From NCBI RefSeq assembly GCF_001310225.1, contig NZ_CP012898.1:186001-250000 (forward strand): a DNA stretch of 64,000 nt. Direction: 5' to 3'. The translations under genes were made by a program, and so were the position numbers. This DNA is from Pseudalgibacter alginicilyticus (lineage in GTDB: Bacteria > Bacteroidota > Bacteroidia > Flavobacteriales > Flavobacteriaceae). The notes under the pieces were generated by a model. The model made no database searches and was not told the DNA's origin. It saw only the letters and a list, made by a program, of their open reading frames with translations. Position 1 is the first letter of the stretch, and every line of letters starts with the position of its first letter. This document shows positions 44,524 to 53,870 of this stretch, piece by piece.

Positions 44524-47500
44524 ATGTTGAAAAACGAAGTGAAATCAACCTGTTCTTATTGTGGTGTTGGTTGTGGAATTATTATAAAAAAGGACACTAA
44601 CGACAATGTGCTTGTTGAAGGAGATAAGGAACACCCTGTAAATAAAGGGATGCTCTGCTCAAAGGGAATGAATTTACACTACGTAGTAAATGATAGGTCT
44701 GATAGAATACTATATCCAGAAATGCGTTGGAGCCGATCGCATCCTCGTGAGCGCGTTAGCTGGAACGATGCTTTAGAAAGAGCTGCCAGTGTCTTTAAAG
44801 CTATTATAAAAAAACATGGACCAGATAGTGTTGGATTTTATGTATCAGGACAAAGTTTAACAGAAGAGTATTATATAGCCAACAAGCTTACCAAAGGGTT
44901 TTTAGGAACTAATAACATCGATACAAATTCTAGGTTGTGTATGAGTTCAGCTGTGGTTGGTTATAAAAAAACATTTGGAGAAGATAGTGTGCCTATTTCG
45001 TATGAAGATATAGAACTAGCCGATTGTTTTCTTATTGCGGGAGCTAATCCGGCATGGTGTCATCCTATTTTGTTCAGAAGGTTAGAAAAGCACAAAGAGG
45101 ATAACCCCGAAGTTAAAATTATAGTAGTAGATCCTCGAAAAACAGATTCTGCTAATTTTGCCGATTTACATTTGCAGCTTATTCCAGGAACCGATGTTGT
45201 TTTGTATAATGCTATTGGTAGACGTTTGTTTGAACGTGGATTGATAGATGATGACTTCATTAAAAATCATACAGAAGGATTTAAAGATTATAAAGAACAA
45301 ATATTTTCAACATCTGTAAAACAAGCATCAAAAATATGTGGTGTTCCTGAAAAGGATATTCGAAAAGCAGCCGATATTATTGGGCTTTCAAAAGGCTTTA
45401 TAAGCATGTGGGCTATGGGGTTGAATCAAAGCGCCGTTGGGACGGATAAAAACTTTGCGCTTTTAAATTTATCGCTTATTACAGGACAGGTAGGTAAACC
45501 AGGTTCGGGGCCATTTTCCTTAACTGGTCAACCTAATGCTATGGGGGGGCGAGAAGTAGGCGGTATGGCTAATTTATTAGCAGTTCATAAAGATTTATTT
45601 AATCCGGAGCACCGACGGGAAGTTGCCCAATTTTGGGGTGTGGATAAAATATCTGATAAGGCAGGGTATACGGCCACAGAAATGTTTGATGCACTTGAAA
45701 AAGGAAAATTGAAAGCAGTTTGGATTGTTTGTACAAATCCATTAGTAAGCATGCCTAACACGCATCAAATTGAAAGAGCCATGAAAAACGCTAAGTTTAT
45801 TGTTGTTCAAGATATATCTCATAAATCTGATACAGCAGCTTATGCCGATTTACTATTGCCGGCAGCAGGGTGGTTAGAAAAAGAAGGAACCATGACCAAT
45901 TCTGAGCGTAGAATTTCTTATTTACCACAAGAAGTAAGACCTCCTGGAGAAGCTAAAGCAGATGTGGAAATATTTTGTGAGTTTGCCAAAAAAATGGGTT
46001 TCAGAGGATTTAATTATAACAGTTCAGAAGAAATATATAATGAGTATTGTTCCATGACTAAAGGAACAAATATTGATGTGTCATATTTAAATTATGATAG
46101 ATTAAAAAACGAGGGCACATTTCAGTGGCCAGTGCCAGATTACAGGCATTCTGGTACAAAACGCCTTTTTGAAGATAAAAAATTTTATACGCCATCGCAA
46201 AAAGCTATTTTTAATATTCCGAAAAGTATTGAAAACACATCACCTAAAACGAATGACAATTACCCATTAATCCTAACAACAGGACGTGTTAGGGATCAAT
46301 GGCATACCATGACTAGAACAGGAAAAGTGTCTCGATTGAAAACGCATTACCCAACCCCTGTTTTGGAAATAAATCCGATTGATGCCCATATAAACAAGAT
46401 AAAAAATGGTGACATCACAGAAATAAAAAGTCAAAATGGTGTAGTTAGAGTTCGTGCCAGTATTACAGATAATATTAAAGAAAGTGTGGTTTTTCTGCCG
46501 ATGCATTGGGGTAAAAAATTGCAAAGTGATTTGAATCGTGCTAATAATTTAACCAACACGATAGTAGATCCACAATCTAAAGAGCCTGATTTTAAATATA
46601 CAGCGGTTTCAGTTAAAAAATATAAAAAACCAGTTGAAAAAATTATAGTTGTAGGTGCTGGTGCAGCGGCTTTTAGGTTTATTCAAAATTACCGTGATTA
46701 TAATGAAAAAGATGAAATTCATGTATTTTCAAAAGAACCAAATCTTTTTTATAATCGTGTTTTGTTACCAGAATATGTCACTGAAGAGTTAAGTTGGGAA
46801 CAACTTCTCAAGATAAAAAAATTAGAATTAGATAAACTAAATATAAAATTATACCCAGAAAGCTATATAATTAAAATAGATAAGGAATCTAAAGTTGTAA
46901 CAGACAGTAATACTAATCAGCATACGTTTGATAAACTAATTTTGGCTACAGGTAGTAGGGCTTTTGTACCAAAGGATGTTCAAATTGATCTTCCGGGACG
47001 ATTTACTATGCGAGATAAAAGTGATGCAGATCGTTTTAAAGCATATTTAGATGCTACCAATTTACCTCCAGAACAACAACATGTTGTTATAGTGGGTGGT
47101 GGACTGCTTGGTTTAGAATTGGCAGCGGCTATGAAGCATAAAAATGTAAAAATTACCATTATACAACGGGCCTCTCGACTTATGGAGCGTCAATTAGATG
47201 CGGTGTCGAGTAAATTGTTGGCGTTGGACGTTCAAGAAAGAGGGATTCAAATTTATTTTGATAACGAAGTGAGTACGGTATTTGATGATGAAGACACAAG
47301 GGAATTAAATATTACATTAAAAAGTGGCCGGTTTATTACGGCTCACGCAATAGTATATGCCATTGGGACGGTTCCAAATATTGAAATAGCCAGAGAAAAT
47401 GGTATTCGCTGTGGTAGGGGAGTTAAAGTAAATCAGCATTTACAATCATCGCATCCAGATATTTTCGCTATGGGTGAAATTGCTGAATATAATGATCAGT

Positions 47501-48045
47501 TATTTGGAATAACATCAGCGGCAGAAGAGCAGGCTAATGTGTTGGCAAATTATATTGCAGGAGATATCAGTTGTGCATATAATGGTTCTGTTTTAATGAA
47601 TATATTGAAGTTTAACGACCTTAATTTGTGTAGTATTGGAGATATTGTAGTGCCTGAAAACGATGATAGCTATCAGGAAGTGATTTTTACAGATATTTCT
47701 AAACGCTACTATAAAAAATGCATAGTTAAGGATGATTTGTTGGTTGGTGCTGTTTTAATGGGGGATAAGAATGAATTTGCTGAATTTAAAAATATGATTG
47801 AAAGCAAAATTGAAATGTCCGACAAGCGAAATACTTTGTTGCGTGGTGCTTCCAATGATAAGCCAGTTATGGGTAAGCTGGTTTGTTCTTGTAGTCAAGT
47901 AGGAGCAGGTAATATTGAAGAGGTTGTAAAGGCTGGTTGTTCTGATTTTACAGAACTTTGCAATAAAACTGGAGCTGGATTAGGCTGCGGAAGCTGTAAG
48001 ACTGAAGTAAGGGAAATACTTAATAACACAAAAGTATTAGTGTAA
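44524..48045 (+). CDS. Assimilatory nitrate reductase fused to NirB-like FAD module and BFD [2Fe-2S] domain
   Basis: The 1173-residue protein joins three activities. Residues 1-690 are a NasA/NarB-type molybdenum reductase with a [4Fe-4S] cluster (Cys10, 13, 17, 45) and Mo-ligand Cys139 in NSRLCMSSAV. Residues 705-1080 are an FAD/NAD(P)-binding reductase related to the NirB N-terminal half (GAGAAAF near 712, GGGLLG near 857). Residues 1120-1173 are a BFD-type [2Fe-2S] domain (Cys1121, 1123, 1155, 1158). It should reduce nitrate to nitrite with NAD(P)H in one chain, replacing separate NasB/NasC subunits. The next gene begins 3 bases after its stop. Confidence 0.9.
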   Translation: MLKNEVKSTCSYCGVGCGIIIKKDTNDNVLVEGDKEHPVNKGMLCSKGMNLHYVVNDRSDRILYPEMRWSRSHPRERVSWNDALERAASVFKAIIKKHGPDSVGFYVSGQSLTEEYYIANKLTKGFLGTNNIDTNSRLCMSSAVVGYKKTFGEDSVPISYEDIELADCFLIAGANPAWCHPILFRRLEKHKEDNPEVKIIVVDPRKTDSANFADLHLQLIPGTDVVLYNAIGRRLFERGLIDDDFIKNHTEGFKDYKEQIFSTSVKQASKICGVPEKDIRKAADIIGLSKGFISMWAMGLNQSAVGTDKNFALLNLSLITGQVGKPGSGPFSLTGQPNAMGGREVGGMANLLAVHKDLFNPEHRREVAQFWGVDKISDKAGYTATEMFDALEKGKLKAVWIVCTNPLVSMPNTHQIERAMKNAKFIVVQDISHKSDTAAYADLLLPAAGWLEKEGTMTNSERRISYLPQEVRPPGEAKADVEIFCEFAKKMGFRGFNYNSSEEIYNEYCSMTKGTNIDVSYLNYDRLKNEGTFQWPVPDYRHSGTKRLFEDKKFYTPSQKAIFNIPKSIENTSPKTNDNYPLILTTGRVRDQWHTMTRTGKVSRLKTHYPTPVLEINPIDAHINKIKNGDITEIKSQNGVVRVRASITDNIKESVVFLPMHWGKKLQSDLNRANNLTNTIVDPQSKEPDFKYTAVSVKKYKKPVEKIIVVGAGAAAFRFIQNYRDYNEKDEIHVFSKEPNLFYNRVLLPEYVTEELSWEQLLKIKKLELDKLNIKLYPESYIIKIDKESKVVTDSNTNQHTFDKLILATGSRAFVPKDVQIDLPGRFTMRDKSDADRFKAYLDATNLPPEQQHVVIVGGGLLGLELAAAMKHKNVKITIIQRASRLMERQLDAVSSKLLALDVQERGIQIYFDNEVSTVFDDEDTRELNITLKSGRFITAHAIVYAIGTVPNIEIARENGIRCGRGVKVNQHLQSSHPDIFAMGEIAEYNDQLFGITSAAEEQANVLANYIAGDISCAYNGSVLMNILKFNDLNLCSIGDIVVPENDDSYQEVIFTDISKRYYKKCIVKDDLLVGAVLMGDKNEFAEFKNMIESKIEMSDKRNTLLRGASNDKPVMGKLVCSCSQVGAGNIEEVVKAGCSDFTELCNKTGAGLGCGSCKTEVREILNNTKVLV

Positions 48046-48048
48046 CTT

Positions 48049-49479
48049 ATGAAAAAAAATCTTAATAGATTAATAGTAAAAGGGGGTGTTTTGTCACCTA
48101 GTGAATTAAAATATATTTGTGAAACTGCAGAAGCATGGGGTTTAAAAACGATTTCTTTTGGGTCTCGGCAGGATGTGGTATTGTCTAAAAAGATTGAAGA
48201 AGAAGATATTAGTAAGTTTGATAAACTTCAAATTATAAAAGCTGAAGATGTAGGTACGGGCAATATTGTTTCGTCGTATGTGTCTGCAGATATTATGCCA
48301 AATACGCCATGGTTAACAAGTGATAGGTATTTGTATATTTTGGAGCAATTTAGGTTTCAACCTAAGTTAAAAGTAAATATAACAGATCCTAAACAACGCT
48401 TAGTGCCTTTGTTTACAGGGCATTTGAATTTTATTGCATCAGAACATGAAGATTATTGGTATTTATATATCAGATTACCAGAATGGAGGAACGCTGTGAT
48501 GTATCCTGCACTTATTTATAGTTGGGATTTAGATAAGATTGTATTAGCTATTGAAACTATTTTGAAAGAAGAGCCTGAGACAGTAGAAACTATTTTTGAT
48601 TTAGTTAGTGATGCTGTTGATACTAACAATCGGACTGTTGATAAGCCTTTGGATGTGCCTTTTTATCCATTTCCATATTATGAAGGGATGAATAGAATAG
48701 GAGATAAATATTGGCTAGGTTTGTATTGGAGAAATAATAAATATGATGTAGCATTTTTAAAGGCTATGTGTGAGCTTTGTGCTGAAAATAAAATTGGAAA
48801 AATATCAATAACACCATGGAAATCCTTTATTGTAAAAGGAATTCCTGTTAAAGCGAAGTTGCAGTGGGAAAAATTCTTAGGTAAATTTGGTATAAATGTA
48901 CGTCATTCTATGTTAGAGCTTAATTGGCATTTGCCTGTAGGGAATAAGGATGCATTAAGCCTAAAAAAGTATTTAGTGTTAAATTTTGATAAAAATGATA
49001 TTAGTACATATGGATTAACTTTTGCTATTACAGAGTCTTTGGTGTCAGAGCATTATTTTACGTCAATTGTTATAGAAAAGAATAATCAAATTGAAGGTTT
49101 AGAAGATATTGAGCTTAGAGAAACTTATAATTTGTTATATGCTAAAAATTTTGATCCTAATTCTAGAGATTATGTTATGCATGTGCAAGATATTGATAAA
49201 GTAGAGTTGTCGGGAGTTCTTATGGAATTAAGTAAACTGTATTTTGAACAGTTAGGTCAGGAAAGAGAAGAAGAAAAAGAGTCTGAAATGTCAAAAGAAA
49301 AGGCTGAAGAAGTTGTTTTTCAGTGTCAAGATTGTTTAACAATATACAATGAGGAGTATGGGGATGTTACTCAACATATTTTACCTAATACACCTTTTGA
49401 TTCTCTGCCAAAGAATTATGAATGTTCACTTTGTGAAGCACCAAAAGATAATTTTGAAAAAAAGATTTTAGTAAGATAA
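48049..49479 (+). CDS. Degenerate nitrite/sulfite reductase-like protein with C-terminal rubredoxin
   Basis: The first half resembles the sulfite/nitrite reductase architecture: a ferredoxin-like half-domain (about 8-65, GGVLSPSELKYICETAEAWG), a siroheme-domain-like stretch (about 70-200), and a second copy (ferredoxin-like about 230-262, TPWKSFIVKGI). The siroheme/[4Fe-4S] cysteine motifs are missing; GNIVSSYVSAD stands where a ligand cysteine would be expected. The last 55 residues are a rubredoxin (Cys426, 429, 459, 462; NTPFDSLP motif). It follows the nitrate reductase with a 3-base gap, so it is probably an electron carrier or accessory subunit of nitrate reduction. Confidence 0.75.
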   Translation: MKKNLNRLIVKGGVLSPSELKYICETAEAWGLKTISFGSRQDVVLSKKIEEEDISKFDKLQIIKAEDVGTGNIVSSYVSADIMPNTPWLTSDRYLYILEQFRFQPKLKVNITDPKQRLVPLFTGHLNFIASEHEDYWYLYIRLPEWRNAVMYPALIYSWDLDKIVLAIETILKEEPETVETIFDLVSDAVDTNNRTVDKPLDVPFYPFPYYEGMNRIGDKYWLGLYWRNNKYDVAFLKAMCELCAENKIGKISITPWKSFIVKGIPVKAKLQWEKFLGKFGINVRHSMLELNWHLPVGNKDALSLKKYLVLNFDKNDISTYGLTFAITESLVSEHYFTSIVIEKNNQIEGLEDIELRETYNLLYAKNFDPNSRDYVMHVQDIDKVELSGVLMELSKLYFEQLGQEREEEKESEMSKEKAEEVVFQCQDCLTIYNEEYGDVTQHILPNTPFDSLPKNYECSLCEAPKDNFEKKILVR

Positions 49480-49484
49480 GATAT

Positions 49485-49521
49485 AAAAAAGCTAGAGTGT
49501 AATTAAAACTCTAACTTTTTT
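49485..49521. terminator. Bidirectional intrinsic terminator
   Basis: AAAAAAG-C-TAGAGT (49485-49498) pairs with ACTCTA-A-CTTTTTT (about 49508-49521), with one mismatch and a 9-base loop. A-runs and T-runs flank both sides, so it should end transcription of the nitrate operon on the plus strand and of the leftward lipoprotein gene. Confidence 0.8.
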
Positions 49522-49544
49522 ATATAAACTAATGTTGTTGCTTT

Positions 49545-50060
49545 CTACCAAGTGATAGTACCATTCATAGTTAATATTTTATCTGTTTTTGTATTTACAA
49601 CCGTGGTATTATCAAATATTACTTTTTTTTCACTTTGTCTTACTTCAAAATTTTCGCCACATTCAGTAAATGTTCCAACCTCAGGAGAGGAACAAGCAAA
49701 TTTATATTCCGTGCCATTTATGTTTATTGACATGGATACGGTTTTTGTTACAGAAGCATTGCTTGAAAATTGAGCAGTTACTATAATAAATGTATTTGCA
49801 GGATCTGTAGGAATTATTTCTCCATTATCTGTATTTATATTTTTATGAAGAAGTGTTACAGATTGTGAAGTTCCTGTTTGTACTGCTCCTTCAATGATAT
49901 TTCCAACTTCTAAAGTGCCTCCAAGCTCTGAAGCCTCTTCACCAGATAATGTAATAATGCCTGATGCATTATTTGTTGATTCATCAGAATTATTGTCACT
50001 ACTACAACTTATTAGTGCTACTAAAACAATTGTAAAAAAATAATTTTTTAAGTTTTTCAT
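49545..50060 (-). CDS. Hypothetical lipoprotein
   Basis: A 171-residue secreted protein with a lipobox (VALISCSS, Cys at about 19) and a Ser/Asn-rich tether. The rest is a Thr/Val-rich beta structure with a single TFTEC segment. I do not recognise a family. It converges on the nitrate operon and shares a terminator. Confidence 0.75.
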   Translation of the reverse strand: MKNLKNYFFTIVLVALISCSSDNNSDESTNNASGIITLSGEEASELGGTLEVGNIIEGAVQTGTSQSVTLLHKNINTDNGEIIPTDPANTFIIVTAQFSSNASVTKTVSMSININGTEYKFACSSPEVGTFTECGENFEVRQSEKKVIFDNTTVVNTKTDKILTMNGTITW

Positions 50061-50481
50061 TATGAGGGTTTTTGTGTTAAAAAAAACTAAAAATATATAA
50101 AAGGAAACATTTTCAAAAAATAAAAGACAAAATTTTAAAAGAAGTATGTTTAAGAATAAATGATTTCCTCTTATTTTGAGGTGTAAAAAGGCCGTTATAA
50201 GTATTTTAGCTTATGGTTTTATGTCTTATTTTTCTTTAAAAAAATGTAATGTTTAACGGTTGATATTGTCTCTATGCTTAAATGTGAAAATATTATGTGT
50301 GATTTTTTACAATTTAAAATCCTGAATTTTTAGAATAATAGAATTATATATGCTGTTTTTTGTTAGATTTAAATTAATGAAAGTAATCATATTTTTTAAA
50401 TAAACTTAGTTAGTATTTGTCTTAATATATTGTTATGTTTGGAATAATAAACTGTTAAAATTTTAATTTGTAAGGGGTTAA
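50061..50481. other. Intergenic region upstream of the peptidase/SusCD locus
   Basis: This 421-base, strongly AT-rich spacer separates the leftward lipoprotein gene from the rightward sigma factor. It should contain both promoters. I see no convincing -7/-33 pair, RNA gene or repeat. Confidence 0.45.
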
Positions 50482-51063
50482 ATGAAAAAGTCCATAACCG
50501 TAGCAACTGGCCAAAATGACAACGATCATCATGCTGAATTATGGGTTTTGTTTATTGAAGGTGATGCTTCAGCCTTTAATATACTATACAGTTTTTATTA
50601 CCAAATGCTGTATAATTTTGGAAAACGGTTTTTAGATTCTACTGAAGTTGAAGATTGTATTCATGATACTTTTTTAAATATACTGAAGTATAAAAATTCT
50701 GCAAAAAATGTAAGTAATGTTAAGGCTTATTTATTTAAATGTTTAAGGAACCAGATATATAAATTTAAGAAAACAACTTTACTGGAGTTTGATTTAATTG
50801 AGGGAACTATTCCTTATGAGGAAGATGATCAAGATAAAGAACTGCTCTTAAAACAGCTTAAAAAAATCATTAAAAAACTAAGTCCTCGAGAACGCGAAAT
50901 TATCTATTTAAAATATTTTCAAGGATTTAATAATATTGAAATTTCTGAATTACTGGATATTAATTATCAAACAGTTAGGAATATATTAGTAAATGCTATA
51001 AAAAAACTTCGAGTTTTAGGAGAGGAGTTTATAGAATTACTTTTCTTGCTATTTAGCAAGTGA
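50482..51063 (+). CDS. ECF sigma factor of the SusCD/FecR type
   Basis: The 193-residue factor has region 2 (TEVEDCIHDTFLNILKYK near 55-72) and region 4 (LSPREREIIYLKYFQGFNNIEISELLDI near 132-160). It is the probable partner of the FecR-like anti-sigma encoded at 53871 and of the STN-bearing SusC at 55127. In related loci the sigma factor directs transcription of the transporter operon on substrate signalling through SusC. Here an M14 peptidase gene lies between the sigma and fecR genes. Confidence 0.9.
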   Translation: MKKSITVATGQNDNDHHAELWVLFIEGDASAFNILYSFYYQMLYNFGKRFLDSTEVEDCIHDTFLNILKYKNSAKNVSNVKAYLFKCLRNQIYKFKKTTLLEFDLIEGTIPYEEDDQDKELLLKQLKKIIKKLSPREREIIYLKYFQGFNNIEISELLDINYQTVRNILVNAIKKLRVLGEEFIELLFLLFSK

Positions 51064-51173
51064 AATTCATTTTTTTAACATTTATCATATAGTACATGCA
51101 TTGATTTTATACTCTTTGTGTATATAATGCACTTTTTAGTGTGTAAAATTAAAAATTTATAAATCAGTACTAA

Positions 51174-53726
51174 ATGAGCAAGATTTCTCAATTATCAATC
51201 ATGGTATTTCTATTGTTGGGAACCATGGTTTTTTCGCAAGATTATTATTATCAAAAATTTAAACCTTTCAATAAAAATATTCCAAGTCCAGAAGAGTTTT
51301 TTGGTTATTCTATAGGAGATGCCTATACCAGACATGATTTGGTAGTAGCATATATGGAAAAGTTGGCGTCACTTTCCGATAAAGCTACCATTCAATTTTA
51401 TGGAAAAACAAATGAAGGAAGAAAGCTGGTTATGTTAATTATTTCTTCGGTTGACAATCATAAAAATTTGGATGTATTAAAAGAAAAACATTTACTAATA
51501 GTAGATGAAAATACGAATGTAACAGAGTATTCAGAGTTACCAATTTTTATTAATTTAGGTTATAATGTTCATGGAAATGAACCTTCAGGAACAGAAGCAG
51601 CTTTGTTAGCGGCTTACACATTAGTGGCCTCAGAGAGTTTGTTAGTTGAAAAGTATCTTGATGAGTCTGTTATATTTATTGAGCCTACAATTAATCCTGA
51701 TGGAAGAGATCGTTATGCCAATTGGGCGAATTCATACAAAGGAAATCCTTTGATAGCGGATAAATATGATATAGCGCATAATGAGCAATGGCCTTATGGT
51801 AGAACAAATCATTATTGGTTTGATTTAAACAGAGATTTGTTATTGGCTGTACAACCAGAAAGTAATGCAAGGTTAGAATGGTTTCATGAATGGTATCCAA
51901 ATGTGGTAACTGATTTTCATGAAATGGGAACTAACAGTACTTATTTCTTTGAGCCAAAACAACATTCAGCTTCATTAAACCCTGTAACACCTATTGAAAA
52001 TAATGTAGTTTTAAATACGGCTTTTGCTAAAGATTATGTGGCAGATTTGGATGAAATAAACTCTTTATATTTTACTAAAGAGAAATATGATGCTACGTAT
52101 CCAGGATATGGTTCTACTTATGGAGACTTACAAGGTTCATTAGCGTTATTGTTTGAACAAGGGGGCTCTAGAGGTCATGTCCAAGAAACCGAAACAGGAA
52201 CAATGACTTTTGCTTTTACGATTAGAAATCAATATGTAAGCACTTTTGCAACTATAAAAGCTGCTATTAAAAATAAAGAGCTACTGTATGCTTATCAAAA
52301 TAATTTTTTTAAAAATGCTATAAATCAAGCGGCTAAAAGTAAAGTTAAAGGATATGTTTTTGGTGATAATTACGATAAAAACAGAAATAAAGAGTTTGTT
52401 GATTTGTTGTTGAAGCACAAAATAGATGTTTATTCAACTGATGAAGATTTAAACTTGGGTAATAAAACATTTAAAAAAGGGCGTTCTTTTGTAGTGCCTA
52501 CCGAACAAAAAGAATATTTAATGGTACGTACTATGTTTGAAACGCATAGGAAATATCGTGATAGTGTATTTTATGATGCATCATCTTGGTCTATGGCAAA
52601 TTTCTATAATATGAAATACGAGCCACTTTCAAAATTACCAGTTTTAAACAGTAAAATAACATTAGAAAGTAATATTATAAAAACTCCAGAATTAGCATTT
52701 AGTGAGTATGCTTATTTAATACCATGGGATGATTATTATGCTCCTGCACTTTTATATAAGTTACAAGAGCAAAATGTTGTTGTTAAAACGGCTCAAGAAC
52801 CTTTTATAATAACAACAGATAAAAATGTTATTTCATTTAATAGAGGAACTTTGTTAGTGCCTGTTAGTTTGCAGAGTATGACTAATCATGATTTGTTTGA
52901 ATTGCTAAATGGTTTATGTAAAGCATACGGTATTCAAGCGTATTCAACCAATTCGGGTTATAGCATTTCGGGTATTGATTTAGGAAGTTCAAATTTTGCT
53001 ACATTAAAACAACCTAAAACTATGATGCTTGTAGGTTCAGGGGTGTCTGCTTACGAAGCTGGTGAGGTTTGGCATTTGTTTGAACAACGCATGCAAATGC
53101 CTATTACCAAGGTTGCTAATGATATGTTTGGCAGAGTTGATTTAGAAAGGTACAACGTTATGGTGTTTGTTTCGGGTAGTTATAATTCACTTTCTAAAAT
53201 TAGTTATGATAGGATAAAAGATTGGGTTGCTAAAGGGAATACGTTAATAACTATTAGAACAGCAAGTGCATGGGCTATAAAAAATAAAATCGTTAATGAA
53301 CGTTTCATTGACGTTGTTAAGGATTCTATAGTTCCAAGATTAAATTATGCAGATGCTCGAGGCACCATTGGTAAGCAAAAAATAGGAGGTACTATTTTTA
53401 ATGTAGATTTAGATATTACCCATCCAATTGCTTACGGTTATTATGATAGAAATATTCCTATTTATAAAAATAATGATGTGTTTATAGCTCCAAGTAAAAA
53501 TAGTTTTGCTACAGTAGCAAAATATACAGAGCAACCGCATATTGATGGTTTTGTTTCACAAGAAAATATTGATAATTATATCGTTAAATCGGCTTCTATA
53601 TTAACAAGTAAAATTGGCTCTGGTCGAGTTATTTTATTTTCCGATAATCCAAATTTTAGAGGCGCATGGTATGGTACTAATAAATTATTCCTGAATTCTA
53701 TCTTTTTTGGAAGTATAATAAAATAA
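51174..53726 (+). CDS. Secreted M14-family zinc carboxypeptidase-like protein
   Basis: The 850-residue protein has a signal peptide (about 1-21, ending VFSQ). Its M14 catalytic domain has zinc ligands His133 and Glu136 (NVHGNEPSGTE), a third histidine at His249 (DFHEMG), and a conserved FEQGGSRG segment with a glutamate that may be the catalytic one. The C-terminal half (from about 560) resembles a glutamine amidotransferase-like Rossmann fold (MMLVGSGVSAYEAGEVW), a known association in this peptidase subfamily. There is no T9SS sorting tail, so it is probably periplasmic or outer-membrane associated. It would release C-terminal residues from peptides. Confidence 0.87.
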   Translation: MSKISQLSIMVFLLLGTMVFSQDYYYQKFKPFNKNIPSPEEFFGYSIGDAYTRHDLVVAYMEKLASLSDKATIQFYGKTNEGRKLVMLIISSVDNHKNLDVLKEKHLLIVDENTNVTEYSELPIFINLGYNVHGNEPSGTEAALLAAYTLVASESLLVEKYLDESVIFIEPTINPDGRDRYANWANSYKGNPLIADKYDIAHNEQWPYGRTNHYWFDLNRDLLLAVQPESNARLEWFHEWYPNVVTDFHEMGTNSTYFFEPKQHSASLNPVTPIENNVVLNTAFAKDYVADLDEINSLYFTKEKYDATYPGYGSTYGDLQGSLALLFEQGGSRGHVQETETGTMTFAFTIRNQYVSTFATIKAAIKNKELLYAYQNNFFKNAINQAAKSKVKGYVFGDNYDKNRNKEFVDLLLKHKIDVYSTDEDLNLGNKTFKKGRSFVVPTEQKEYLMVRTMFETHRKYRDSVFYDASSWSMANFYNMKYEPLSKLPVLNSKITLESNIIKTPELAFSEYAYLIPWDDYYAPALLYKLQEQNVVVKTAQEPFIITTDKNVISFNRGTLLVPVSLQSMTNHDLFELLNGLCKAYGIQAYSTNSGYSISGIDLGSSNFATLKQPKTMMLVGSGVSAYEAGEVWHLFEQRMQMPITKVANDMFGRVDLERYNVMVFVSGSYNSLSKISYDRIKDWVAKGNTLITIRTASAWAIKNKIVNERFIDVVKDSIVPRLNYADARGTIGKQKIGGTIFNVDLDITHPIAYGYYDRNIPIYKNNDVFIAPSKNSFATVAKYTEQPHIDGFVSQENIDNYIVKSASILTSKIGSGRVILFSDNPNFRGAWYGTNKLFLNSIFFGSIIK

Positions 53727-53870
53727 ACGAATCAGCTTTTTTATTGATTATAATTCACTGTTTTTGGTGTTTTGGTGAATATTTTTTGTTAAAATTTAAA
53801 AAAATAACAAAAAAACATAGTACAAAATTTAATTATTAACTCTTAGGTGTAACAAAAGGTTTTAAAAACA

